From Limnohabitans sp. Jir72 (GTDB taxonomy: Bacteria; Pseudomonadota; Gammaproteobacteria; Burkholderiales; Burkholderiaceae_C), in the NCBI RefSeq assembly GCF_003063575.1, contig NZ_NESC01000002.1:248001-312000 (forward strand): a stretch of 64,000 nt of DNA, written 5' to 3'. The notes under the pieces were generated by a model. It was not told where the DNA came from, made no database searches, and was given only the letters and a program-made list of their open reading frames with translations. Position numbers and translations under genes: made by a program. Of the stretch, positions 54,330 to 63,183 are shown in pieces (position 1 is the first letter of the stretch; each line of letters starts with the position of its first letter).

Positions 54330-55567
54330 GTGCTGCTTGGCCCAAGGTGCCCTTGAAGTATCTGGTTAGCAAAATTGGCAGCGGCAAAACTCCGAAAGGG
54401 GGTGCCGAGGTCTACATCACTTCTGGTGTGATGCTGCTACGAAGCCAAAACGTTCATTTTGACGGACTGCGCCTAGACGATGTGGTTTACATCGACCAGG
54501 AAATGGACGATGACATGGCTTCAACTCGTGTGCAACCCAATGATGTTTTGCTGAACATTACTGGCGCGTCAATTGGTCGTTGCACCGTTGTTCCTGTAGC
54601 GTTTGAAGCTGCCAACGTTAACCAGCATGTCTGCATCATTCGATCCAACACTAACCAGTTAGTGCCGACTTTTTTGAATTTAGTGTTGCAGTCGCCAATG
54701 ATCCAGAACGAGATTCGCTTTGGTGAGAACGGCTCATCTCGCGAGGGCCTGAACTTCGAGCAAATCGGTGCGTTTGAAATACCACTGCCGCCGATACCTC
54801 AACAATTGACTTGTGTTCAACGCGCACAGTCACTGGTAGCGCGAGTGGAGGGCCTCATTCGAGAAAAGCAGGGGCTGGTCAATTTGATGGCAGAAAAGCG
54901 TCGTGCCTTCATCGCCAGCGCCGTTACGCGGGGCCTGAACCCAGACGTACCAATGCGCGACTCAGGCATCGATTGGCTCGGTGACATTCCAAAACACTGG
55001 GATGTATCTCGTGCGGCTTGGCTCTTCGCTGAACGAGATCAGCGTGGCCGGGCGGACTTACCATTACTCGAAGTCTCTATCCACGGGGGAGTTCGCTTAC
55101 GCGAATTCTCCACAGATCGAATTGAGCAAACTGCGGCCGACGCGAATACCTATAAAGTCGCCATTAAAGGTGATATCTGCTTCAACAAGATGCGCATGTG
55201 GCAGGGTGCGGTTGGAGCTGTACCACAAGACGGCTTAGTAAGCCCCGACTATGTGGTCGCAAAACCGACGCAATTTTTGGACTCCAACTATTTCGGTCTA
55301 CTCCTTCAAACACCCGGATGCAGTGCAGAAGCTGGACGGCGCTCGCACGGCATAGTTTGGGATCGGCTTCGTCTGTATTGGGACGAATTTCGAGATATGG
55401 CGGTGCCAGTTCCCCCCCTCGAAGAGCAACGCACAATCGTTGAAAAAATCAACAAGGCAACCGCCAATCTTGATGCCTTGAAACAAGCAACAGAGAAGAC
55501 CATTACGCTTCTAGCGGAAAGGCGTTTCGCCTTGATCGCAAGGATGGTTGCAGGGGGACAAAAATGA
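54326..55567 (+). CDS. hsdS: Type I restriction-modification specificity subunit
   Basis: The 413-residue protein has two target-recognition domains. The first runs about residues 1-150 (VPLKYLVSKIGSGKTPKGGA, ending FEIPLPPIPQQ). The second runs about 215-370 (LGDIPKHWDVSRAAWLFAER, ending MAVPVPPLEEQRTIVEKINK). Each is followed by a conserved coiled-coil spacer (VEGLIREKQGLVNLMAEKRR; LDALKQATEKTITLLAERR). The spacers set the gap of the bipartite DNA site; the actual target cannot be read from sequence. It overlaps both neighbours by 4 nt. Confidence 0.93.
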   Translation: MSAAWPKVPLKYLVSKIGSGKTPKGGAEVYITSGVMLLRSQNVHFDGLRLDDVVYIDQEMDDDMASTRVQPNDVLLNITGASIGRCTVVPVAFEAANVNQHVCIIRSNTNQLVPTFLNLVLQSPMIQNEIRFGENGSSREGLNFEQIGAFEIPLPPIPQQLTCVQRAQSLVARVEGLIREKQGLVNLMAEKRRAFIASAVTRGLNPDVPMRDSGIDWLGDIPKHWDVSRAAWLFAERDQRGRADLPLLEVSIHGGVRLREFSTDRIEQTAADANTYKVAIKGDICFNKMRMWQGAVGAVPQDGLVSPDYVVAKPTQFLDSNYFGLLLQTPGCSAEAGRRSHGIVWDRLRLYWDEFRDMAVPVPPLEEQRTIVEKINKATANLDALKQATEKTITLLAERRFALIARMVAGGQK

Positions 55568-56910
55568 AAATCGAAAAACTGACACTAACCAACTTCAGAG
55601 GCGTTGTTCACCGTTCTTTGGTATTTCATCCTGGGATCAATTTGATAGTTGGCGTAAATGGAGTTGGCAAGACATCAATTTTGGATGCTCTGCGTGTGAT
55701 GTTGGCGCATGCACTTCAGATGTTTGCTAAAACACCTCGCTTCGGAACAGAATTTCAGACCAACGACGTGATGCGCGGGGCTGATGAAATGACGGCAGAG
55801 TTAATGTTCTCGTGTCATGGAGACGGGCCATATACCTATCTCGTCAAGAAAAGTCTACTCACTCACGTCAACAACCCACAAGGCAGCTTGCGCAATCAGA
55901 CAACGGAAAACCCCGACATACGCGAGCTGCGTCGCTCCGACCAGCCTGAGGCCGTTCTTGAATCTGGTCCCAAAGCTTTTAAAGATTTAGATAACCAACC
56001 GTTGGGGCTGCACTTTTCAGTCAGACGTGCTCATCCCTCAGACGAGATCTCTAAAGTTGGACGCTCAACCAATCCAGGCTACTTCAGGGCTTTTTACACC
56101 GAACGAGGCCTACGAATTAAAGACCTAGTCGAGTGGCTGCGCGTCAAGGAACAAATCGCTCTTGAAGCTCCAAACGGTAACAGCTCAAGGCAAAAGACTT
56201 CGGTACTCGAGGCGATCACCGCAATGCTGCCGGAGCTATCGAACTGGCGCCTCGAAGGCGGCACCCTTTGGGTAACAAAGCAAGTGTCTCGCCAACGTAT
56301 TGATACGAATTCTCCAACGAAAGATCTCCATACGGTCACAGAACCGATGAGTCTTCAAGTTGAAGAGTTGTCAGACGGTGAACGCAGCTTGGTGGTTTTG
56401 GGCTTTGACATTGCACGCCGACTCGCTCAGCTAAACCCGAAGGACCCGAATCCAACAATCAATGGTCAGGGGGTGGTGTTGATCGATGAAATTGATCTGC
56501 ACCTTCACCCACAATGGCAACGGCGAATTGTTGCAAGCCTCACGACGGCTTTCCCAAATTTGCAGTTCATAGTGACCAGCCACTCACCACAGGTTATTGG
56601 TGAGACCCCTGCGGGTCGTGCAGTGTTGCTTAGCGAGGACGGAGGGTTTGACGTGCTTGACGAATCGCTTGGGCGTGATAGTGGCTGGATTCTGCGCCAC
56701 GTCATGGACACACCGGAGAGAAATGAAAGGTTGCAGGCTGGCCTTGATGAAATCGACCGGTTAATGGAAGACGGTGAACTCGAAACTGCAAGGGGCATAG
56801 TCACAGCCCTGCGTGCAGAGTTCGGTGATGACAAGGAACTGATTGGCGCCAATGCAGCGATTGATCGATGGGAGGTTTTGGGTGATGAGATGGATTCAGA
56901 AAGGCAATGA
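55564..56910 (+). CDS. ptuA: PtuA-like AAA ATPase of a Septu-type module
   Basis: The 448-residue SMC/RecF-like ATPase has Walker A LIVGVNGVGKTSILDALRVM (about residues 27-46). The ABC signature-like segment is VEELSDGERSLVVLGFDIAR, and Walker B with H-loop is GVVLIDEIDLHLHPQWQRRI, then FIVTSHSPQVIGE. There is no TOPRIM domain, unlike OLD nucleases. The next gene encodes a TIGR02646-type HNH protein, and this ATPase-HNH pair defines Septu. It is less GC-rich than its neighbours and is wedged between hsdS (4-nt overlap) and the HNH gene (26-nt overlap). Confidence 0.75.
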   Translation: MKIEKLTLTNFRGVVHRSLVFHPGINLIVGVNGVGKTSILDALRVMLAHALQMFAKTPRFGTEFQTNDVMRGADEMTAELMFSCHGDGPYTYLVKKSLLTHVNNPQGSLRNQTTENPDIRELRRSDQPEAVLESGPKAFKDLDNQPLGLHFSVRRAHPSDEISKVGRSTNPGYFRAFYTERGLRIKDLVEWLRVKEQIALEAPNGNSSRQKTSVLEAITAMLPELSNWRLEGGTLWVTKQVSRQRIDTNSPTKDLHTVTEPMSLQVEELSDGERSLVVLGFDIARRLAQLNPKDPNPTINGQGVVLIDEIDLHLHPQWQRRIVASLTTAFPNLQFIVTSHSPQVIGETPAGRAVLLSEDGGFDVLDESLGRDSGWILRHVMDTPERNERLQAGLDEIDRLMEDGELETARGIVTALRAEFGDDKELIGANAAIDRWEVLGDEMDSERQ

Positions 56911-57604
56911 ATGCGCGGCACTGACACAATGGCGCACAGCAAATGCGGCGGTGCCGCAGAACCTGGAGTACGGCAACGGAGGATTTCCGAACGAAGAGGT
57001 AGTCGCAGCCCTGCTCATAGAGCAAGGCTATCTATGCGCATACACACTCAAGCTCATATGTGAAGCCTCGGCTCACATCGAACACGTGAGGCCACAGACA
57101 CTGTGCCGAAAAGAAGACGACGCACGTGAGGCTGCCCAGCAGGAGCGCAAACGCCTTGATGTTGCATGGGAAAACATGGTTGCCTGCTTTCCCTCGCCCG
57201 GCGCGCCTCGACCCGAGTACGGGGCTGTCAAGAAGGAAGACTGGTGGCCAGCCGACGACCTGAACGGATTTGTGTCACCGTTGGTGGAAGGATGTGAGGC
57301 CAGATTTCGCTTTGAGTTGAGCGGTGAAATCAAGGTTGAGAACGAAGCTGACGCAGCGGGCAAAAATACCATCGAGAAGATTGGACTGAACAATGCTCGA
57401 TTGCAAGAGCTTCGGCGCCAAGCCTTCATCGAGATGGGGCTTCACCCAAAGTCAAAACGACCACTCTCGTCCCCAGCAAAGGTCAATCAACTGCTTGCAG
57501 CATGGAGGTATCGCAATGCAGAACAGAAATTCAAAGAGTTCTGCATCCCGCTTCGTCAGATTGCGCTAAGGCACTTGGCGAAGCTGGAAGGCCGAGTCAA
57601 TTAG
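56885..57604 (+). CDS. ptuB: PtuB-like HNH protein (TIGR02646 type) of a Septu-type module
   Basis: The start ATG at 56885 lies inside the ATPase gene; the 239-residue product then begins MRWIQKGNECAALTQWRTAN, as in TIGR02646 proteins (M-R-x-I-x-K). The nuclease core is LLIEQGYLCAYTLKLI, then HIEHVRPQ with the catalytic-type His, and NMVACFPSP, then KKEDWWP. The usual CxxC pairs are incomplete: CAYT replaces CAYC, and the later Cys pair is EYGAVKK. The nuclease may therefore be zinc-poor, weakened or divergent. In Septu this protein is the presumed effector nuclease. Confidence 0.72.
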   Translation: MRWIQKGNECAALTQWRTANAAVPQNLEYGNGGFPNEEVVAALLIEQGYLCAYTLKLICEASAHIEHVRPQTLCRKEDDAREAAQQERKRLDVAWENMVACFPSPGAPRPEYGAVKKEDWWPADDLNGFVSPLVEGCEARFRFELSGEIKVENEADAAGKNTIEKIGLNNARLQELRRQAFIEMGLHPKSKRPLSSPAKVNQLLAAWRYRNAEQKFKEFCIPLRQIALRHLAKLEGRVN

Positions 57605-57612
57605 GGGACAAC

Positions 57613-60600
57613 ATGAACAAGCGACATGACGAAGAATCCTTTGAATCCACCATCGAAGCCACGCTACTCGCCAACGGACACCAACCCTTGGACAAGTCAT
57701 CCTACGACCTGTCCAACAACTTCTTCCCACAAGAAGCTCTCGCCTTCATTCGCGCTACCCAGCCCAAAGAATGGGCGCGTTTGGAGTCTTTAAACGGGGC
57801 CCAAACCGAAGCCCAGATTCTCAAAGACCTCACGCATTGGTTAGACCACCACGGTACGCTGGCTGTGTTGCGCAATGGTTTTAAGTGCCATGGCCGGACA
57901 CTGCGCGTGGCGTTCTTCAAGCCCGCGCATGGCATGAACCCCGAGCTGGCTGCGCAGTACGCAGCCAACCGCATGGGCATCACGCGCCAGCTGCGTTACA
58001 GCCAACGCAACACCAATGAGTTGGATTTGGTTTTATCGGTCAACGGCATTCCTGTCGTCACCGCTGAGCTGAAAAACGCCATGACAGGGCAGACGGTGCG
58101 CCACGCCATTGCGCAGTATCAGCAAGACCGCGATCACCGCGAGCCGCTGTTTGAGTTCAAGCGCCGGGCGCTCGTGCACTTTGCGGTAGACACCGAAGAG
58201 GTGTTCATGACCACGCGGCTGGCGGGCAGCGCCACGCACTTCTTGCCTTTCAACCAAGGACATGATGGCGGTGCAGGCAACCCGCCCGACCCGCAAGGCC
58301 GCGCTTACCGCACGGCTTACCTATGGGAAGAGGTTTGGCAGCGCGATAGCTTGCTGGACATCCTCGCCCGCTTTATGCATTTGCAAGAGGAAGAGCGTCG
58401 CACAGAAGAGGGCCGCAAGATTCGCAAAGAAACCATGATCTTCCCGCGCTACCACCAGCTGCAAGCGGTGCGTGCGCTGGAGGCCGCAGCCAAGCAAGAA
58501 GGCCCAGGCCATAACTACTTGGTCGAGCATTCGGCTGGCAGTGGCAAGAGCAACACCATCGGTTGGCTGGCGCATCGCTTGGCGTCGCTGCACGACACAG
58601 CAGACGCCAAGGTGTTTGACTCGGTGATTGTCATCACCGACCGACGCGTGCTGGACAAGCAGCTGCAAGACACGATTTACCAGTTTGAGCACCGCCAAGG
58701 CGTGGTGCAAAAAATTGACGAGGACTCACGCCAGCTGGCCGAGGCGCTGACAACAGGCGTGCCCATCATCATTTCCACGCTGCAAAAGTTTCCCTTCGTC
58801 ACGCGTCAGTTACTCAAGATGGCCGAAGAGCGGGGTGAAGGTGGCGAAGGTGTGCTGCCCACACGGCGCTGTGCCGTCATCATTGACGAGGCGCACAGTT
58901 CGCAATCGGGTGAAACAGCCACGGACCTGAAAGAGGTGCTGGGCGGCGACGTGCTGCGCCAGGAGGCTGCGCGCTACGCCGTAGAAGAAGGTGCCAAAGA
59001 CCTAGACGAGCTGTACCGCAGCATGGCCAAGCGCGGGCGGCAGGCCAACATCAGCTTTTATGCGTTCACTGCCACCCCCAAGCACAAGACGCTGGCGGTG
59101 TTTGGGCGCGGTGCCGATGGCACAGACAACGGCACGGGGCACGCGTTTCACCGCTACACCATGAGGCAGGCCATTGAAGAGGGCTTCATCATGGATGTGC
59201 TGGCCCACTACACCACCTACGCCACTTATTACAAACTGGTGAACGCCAGCGATGCCGATCCCAACGTGGAGCGCAAACAAGCGGCCAAGGCGCTGGCGCG
59301 CTTCATGCGGCTGCACCCGTACAACATTGCACAAAAAACCGAGGTGATGGTGGAGCACTTCAATGCGGTGACTCATCACAAACTGGGCGGCAAAGCCAAA
59401 GCGATGGTGGTGACAGGTTCACGCCTGGAGGCTGTGCGGTACAAGCTGGCGTTTGATGCCTACATCCGAGAAAAGGGTTACGGCTGGATCAAAACACTGG
59501 TGGCATTTTCAGGGCAAGTGCAAGACGAGCTGGTGCCCGACAAGCTGTACACCGAGTTCGCCATGAACGGTGGCATGAAGGAAACCGAATTGCCCGAAGC
59601 GTTTGGCGGACCAGATTACCAGGTGTTGCTGGTGGCAGAGAAGTACCAGACAGGCTTTGACCAGCCGCTGCTCCACACCATGTATGTGGACAAACGCTTG
59701 GCAGGCATTCAGGCGGTACAGACACTGTCGCGCCTGAATCGCATGCACCCTTTGAAAGAAGACACCTTCGTGTTGGATTTTGTGAATGACCGGGACGAAA
59801 TTCGCCAAGCGTTTAAGGACTACTTCGACGGCGCAGAAATGGGCGAAGAGGCTGACCCGAATCAGATGTACGCCATCAAGGCAGAACTTGACGCAAGCGG
59901 CATTTACACACACGACGAGGTTGAGCGTTTTATTGCGGTGTACTTCAAACCTAGACAGAGACAGAGCCCCGCAGACCACCAAGCCATGAATGCGGCGCTG
60001 GACACGGCTGTTGATCGTTTCCGTGATCTGCAGCGAACCGAAGAAGAGGCGGCTGAGCTTTGGCGTGGCAAGCTGCAGGCCTTTCGAAATCTGTACGCGT
60101 TTTTGTCGCAAGTCATACCGTATCAAGACTCTGATTTGGAACGGCTCTACACCTTCTTGCGCTTCCTCTCGACCAAGCTGCCTCGCCGCGAGAGTGGCCC
60201 ACGCTACGACTTTGACGATGAAGTGAGGCTGGAGTACTACCGTCTGCAAAAAATCAGTGAGGGCTCTATCAGCCTGCGTGATGGCAAAGGCAACCCGCTG
60301 GATGGCCCACGCGATGTAGGTTCAGGTTTGCAGCGCGACGAAGAAACGCCTTTGTCGCGTTTGATCGACTCACTGAATGATCGATTTGGAACAGACTTCA
60401 CCGACGCAGATCAGTTGTTTTTTGACCAGATCATTGAAGCGGCTGTTGGCGATGCGTCTCTGTGCGAAGCGGCTGCAGCCAATCCAGAAGAAAAGTTTTC
60501 ACTGCTGTTTTCAAGCCTGCTGCAAACCTTGTTCATTGAGCGCATGGAACAGAACGAAGACATCTTCGCTCGATTTATGAACGAGAAGAGCTTTCAGCAC

Positions 60601-60675
60601 TTGGTCACGGATTGGATCTCGAAAGAGGTGTATTTACGGTTTCGGTCTGGGCGGAAGGCTATGGACGAAGTGTGA
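57613..60675 (+). CDS. hsdR: Type I restriction enzyme endonuclease/translocase subunit
   Basis: The 1020-residue protein starts at ATG 57613 after an AGGGGA site. The N-terminal HSDR_N nuclease domain has the PD-(D/E)xK pattern TNELDLVLSVNGIPVVTAEL followed by K. The SF2 motor has Walker A VEHSAGSGKSNTIGWLAHRL, DEAH box AVIIDEAHSSQSGE, motif III FYAFTATPKHKTL and motif VI VQTLSRLNRMHP. The C-terminal helical domain for HsdM contact ends at the stop. It lies 8 bp after the HNH gene, so the operon reads through the embedded genes. All catalytic motifs seem intact. Confidence 0.93.
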   Translation: MNKRHDEESFESTIEATLLANGHQPLDKSSYDLSNNFFPQEALAFIRATQPKEWARLESLNGAQTEAQILKDLTHWLDHHGTLAVLRNGFKCHGRTLRVAFFKPAHGMNPELAAQYAANRMGITRQLRYSQRNTNELDLVLSVNGIPVVTAELKNAMTGQTVRHAIAQYQQDRDHREPLFEFKRRALVHFAVDTEEVFMTTRLAGSATHFLPFNQGHDGGAGNPPDPQGRAYRTAYLWEEVWQRDSLLDILARFMHLQEEERRTEEGRKIRKETMIFPRYHQLQAVRALEAAAKQEGPGHNYLVEHSAGSGKSNTIGWLAHRLASLHDTADAKVFDSVIVITDRRVLDKQLQDTIYQFEHRQGVVQKIDEDSRQLAEALTTGVPIIISTLQKFPFVTRQLLKMAEERGEGGEGVLPTRRCAVIIDEAHSSQSGETATDLKEVLGGDVLRQEAARYAVEEGAKDLDELYRSMAKRGRQANISFYAFTATPKHKTLAVFGRGADGTDNGTGHAFHRYTMRQAIEEGFIMDVLAHYTTYATYYKLVNASDADPNVERKQAAKALARFMRLHPYNIAQKTEVMVEHFNAVTHHKLGGKAKAMVVTGSRLEAVRYKLAFDAYIREKGYGWIKTLVAFSGQVQDELVPDKLYTEFAMNGGMKETELPEAFGGPDYQVLLVAEKYQTGFDQPLLHTMYVDKRLAGIQAVQTLSRLNRMHPLKEDTFVLDFVNDRDEIRQAFKDYFDGAEMGEEADPNQMYAIKAELDASGIYTHDEVERFIAVYFKPRQRQSPADHQAMNAALDTAVDRFRDLQRTEEEAAELWRGKLQAFRNLYAFLSQVIPYQDSDLERLYTFLRFLSTKLPRRESGPRYDFDDEVRLEYYRLQKISEGSISLRDGKGNPLDGPRDVGSGLQRDEETPLSRLIDSLNDRFGTDFTDADQLFFDQIIEAAVGDASLCEAAAANPEEKFSLLFSSLLQTLFIERMEQNEDIFARFMNEKSFQHLVTDWISKEVYLRFRSGRKAMDEV

Positions 60676-60693
60676 AGGGCATGATGATGTTGT

Positions 60694-60888
60694 GTGTTGC
60701 TGGTGCGGACCAGTTATGTCAGCCCCGGATTGCTGACGGGCGTGCTGGCGGTCATCGCGCCGCTCGACCGCTGGACCAAAAAAGAGCAGGCCCAAGCCGA
60801 GGTGGAAAACTTCATCCTGGACCAGGCCAACCTGTCATTGCCCGAGTCGCACTACACGCCACAAGACAAAGCAGACGTAGCGTATTGA
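60694..60888 (+). pseudogene. Possible C-terminal remnant of another HsdR-like protein
   Basis: A 64-codon frame reads VSPGLLTGVLAVIAPLDRWT, then KKEQAQAEVENFILDQANLS, then LPESHYTPQDKADVAY to a stop. The combination of 'LDRW..KEQAQAEVE.FILD' and 'LP...YT..DK' resembles the extreme C-terminus of some type I HsdR subunits. Nothing upstream in frame supports a complete gene. It may be scar tissue from an earlier or recombined restriction locus; the rest of the 60676-60961 gap holds only a hairpin. Confidence 0.4.
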
Positions 60889-60913
60889 TTTATCGACACA
60901 TTTAACAGCAGCG

Positions 60914-60938
60914 CTTGCATCAAAGCCTTTGAAGCAAG
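60914..60938. terminator. Hairpin between the defence operon and the hut operon
   Basis: CTTGC-AT-CAAA-GCC-TTTG-AA-GCAAG forms a stem with one internal bulge in the gap between the convergent hsdR and hutG. It has no clear T-run on either strand. It may terminate or merely separate the two operons. Confidence 0.35.
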
Positions 60939-60961
60939 TCAGCATATAAAGGCGCAAGAGC

Positions 60962-61792
60962 TCATGCAAGCGTTTGGGATTTTGCTTCCACAAACGCCAA
61001 CACCACCTCCAGCAGCTTGCGCACATGCGGCTGCACACCCGCCGCCACCTCGGGCAGGTAGTCAAACGGCCAGCTTTCTTGCATGTAGCTGCACTGGGTC
61101 ATTTCCAGCTGCACCGCGTGGATGCCTTGCGCCGGGTTGCCGTATTGGCGGGTGATGTGGCCGCCCTTGAAGCGGCCGTTCAAAACAGCGGTGTAACCGG
61201 TGGCTTGCTTGCCAATGGCCAGCAGCTGTTCTGCCAGCGCTGGGCTGCAGCTGGCCCCGTTGGCGGTGCCCAGGTTCAGGTCGGGCAAGCGGCCTTCAAA
61301 AAAACGCGGCAGCACCGAGCGGATCGAGTGCGCGTCCCACAAGGCGGCCACGCCGTGCTGGGCCTGAATGCGGGTCAGCTCTTGCGCCAACTGCGTGTGG
61401 TACGGCTGCCAAATGGTTGCGCGGCGCTCGGCGATTTCCGCCTCGCTCGGCACATCGGCCGGGTCGCGATACAGCGGCTGGTCGTCGAACAAGTCCACCG
61501 GGCACAGGCCGGTCACACTTTGCCCGGGGTACAGGCTGGCCCCGTCCGGCGGGCGGTTCAGGTCGATGACAAAGCGCGAATGCGTGGCCACCAGCACAGA
61601 GGCACCCAACTCATCAGCGAAGTCGTACAGGCGCTCCAGATGCCAGTCGGTGTCGGGCACGAGCCGGGCTTCGTCGGTGAGGCGTGCGGCCAGCGCAGGC
61701 GGCACATGTGTGCCCGCATGCGGCATCGAGATCAGCAAAGGGCGTGTGCCTTGGCGAAAGCGGAAAGCAGGCTCGCTGGTTTGAAAAGTCAT
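60962..61792 (-). CDS. hutG: N-formylglutamate deformylase
   Basis: The 276-residue protein starts at ATG 61792, overlapping the hutF stop (ATGA). It belongs to the FGase family: PLLISMPHAGTHVPPALAAR, then DTDWHLERLYDFADELGASV, FVIDLNRPPDGASLYPGQS and VAALWDAHSIRSVLPRFFEG, with the zinc ligands in the His/Asp/His context. It splits N-formylglutamate to glutamate and formate, the last step of the five-enzyme histidine pathway. It is the third gene of hutI-hutF-hutG. Confidence 0.92.
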   Translation of the reverse strand: MTFQTSEPAFRFRQGTRPLLISMPHAGTHVPPALAARLTDEARLVPDTDWHLERLYDFADELGASVLVATHSRFVIDLNRPPDGASLYPGQSVTGLCPVDLFDDQPLYRDPADVPSEAEIAERRATIWQPYHTQLAQELTRIQAQHGVAALWDAHSIRSVLPRFFEGRLPDLNLGTANGASCSPALAEQLLAIGKQATGYTAVLNGRFKGGHITRQYGNPAQGIHAVQLEMTQCSYMQESWPFDYLPEVAAGVQPHVRKLLEVVLAFVEAKSQTLA

Positions 61793-63183
61793 GGGGTGTT
61801 CTTCAGCAATTGTTGACGTGCGGTGACCAAGCCACTCAAGGCCGTGTCGTGCAAAACATGGCGGCCCGATTGCACCTGCACACGGCCCGCCACCCACACC
61901 TGCTGCAGGGCCGATTGGCGATGGCTGGCAAACACATGGGCCGACAGCATGGCCTCAGGCGTGGGCAGGTCGCACAGCAGTGGGTGCTGTGCATCCAGCA
62001 CCACCATGTCGGCCTGCTGACCCACAGCCAAGCCGGCTACTGGCCGCGCACTGGCTTGAGCGCCACCGACCACCGCTTGCAAGGTCATGGATGTGGCCAC
62101 CGAAGGCTGCGCGGCACTGGCCAGCACATTGCGCTGGCGCGTGGCCAGGCGCTGGCTGTATTCGAGTTGCATCAGCTCTTCGGCAGCGTTGACGCAGGCG
62201 TGGCTGTCAGAGCCCACGCCCCAACGACCGCTGGCTTGCAACCAAGTGGGGGCATCAAAAATGCCATCGCCCAAATTGGCCTCGGTGCTGGGGCACAGGC
62301 CCGCCACCGCGCCCGTGCGGGCGGCGCGGGTGCTTTCCTCGGCGCTCATGTGGGTGGCGTGCACCAAGCACCAACGCGCATCGACCGGGGCGTGCTCAAG
62401 CAGCCACTGCACCGGACGCTGCCCGCTCCAGGCCAGGCAGGCATCGACCTCGGCGGTTTGCTCGGCAATGTGGATGTGCACCGGGGCTGTGGCGTCCAAG
62501 GCTTGCAAACCGGCCAGCGCTTCGCGCAAGCTGTCGGGGGGCACGGCGCGCAAAGAGTGCGGCGCCAGCCCCAGGCGTGCACCTTGCACCTCGCACAAGG
62601 GTTTGAGCTTTTGCAGCAAGGCCAGCATGTTGTCGGTGGAGCGGATGAAGCGCCGCTGGCCAATACTGGGCGGCGTGCTGCCAAAGCCACTGGTCTGGTA
62701 CAGCACGGGCAACAAAGTCAGGCCCATGCCAGAGCGTGCAGCGGCTCGCAACAGGCAAATCGACATAGCGGCGTCATCGGCATAAGGACGGCCATCGCTG
62801 TCGTGGTGCACGTAATGGAATTCGCACACGCTGGTGTAACCGGCCTCCAGCATCTCGACATACAGACCCGTGGCAATGGCTTCGAGTTGTTCGGGCGTGA
62901 TGGCCGCTGCAAAGCGGTACATCAGGCTGCGCCAGCTCCAGAAGCTGTCTTGGATGGCTCCCCGGTATTCGGTCAAACCGCCAAACGCTCTTTGGAATGC
63001 GTGCGAATGCAAATTGGGCATGCCGGGCACCACGGGGCCAGTGGCGCGTGCCGTACCTTCAGGGCAATTGGCCTGCGCATTCACACCCGTGATCAAGCCT
63101 TGGTCGTTCCACGACAACAGCACATCACGCGCCCAACCACTGGGCAACAAGGCGTGATCGGTAAACAGGCTGCGCTCGTTCAT
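61789..63183 (-). CDS. hutF: Formimidoylglutamate deiminase
   Basis: From the ATG at 63183 the 464-residue amidohydrolase has the zinc motif [20 protein letters not shown] (HxH). Later ligands are [26 protein letters not shown] and [19 protein letters not shown] (Asp). It deiminates N-formimino-L-glutamate to N-formylglutamate, which HutG then cleaves; its presence marks the five-step rather than four-step histidine route. It is fully overlapped by 4 nt at each end with hutI and hutG. Confidence 0.93.
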   Translation of the reverse strand: MNERSLFTDHALLPSGWARDVLLSWNDQGLITGVNAQANCPEGTARATGPVVPGMPNLHSHAFQRAFGGLTEYRGAIQDSFWSWRSLMYRFAAAITPEQLEAIATGLYVEMLEAGYTSVCEFHYVHHDSDGRPYADDAAMSICLLRAAARSGMGLTLLPVLYQTSGFGSTPPSIGQRRFIRSTDNMLALLQKLKPLCEVQGARLGLAPHSLRAVPPDSLREALAGLQALDATAPVHIHIAEQTAEVDACLAWSGQRPVQWLLEHAPVDARWCLVHATHMSAEESTRAARTGAVAGLCPSTEANLGDGIFDAPTWLQASGRWGVGSDSHACVNAAEELMQLEYSQRLATRQRNVLASAAQPSVATSMTLQAVVGGAQASARPVAGLAVGQQADMVVLDAQHPLLCDLPTPEAMLSAHVFASHRQSALQQVWVAGRVQVQSGRHVLHDTALSGLVTARQQLLKNTP

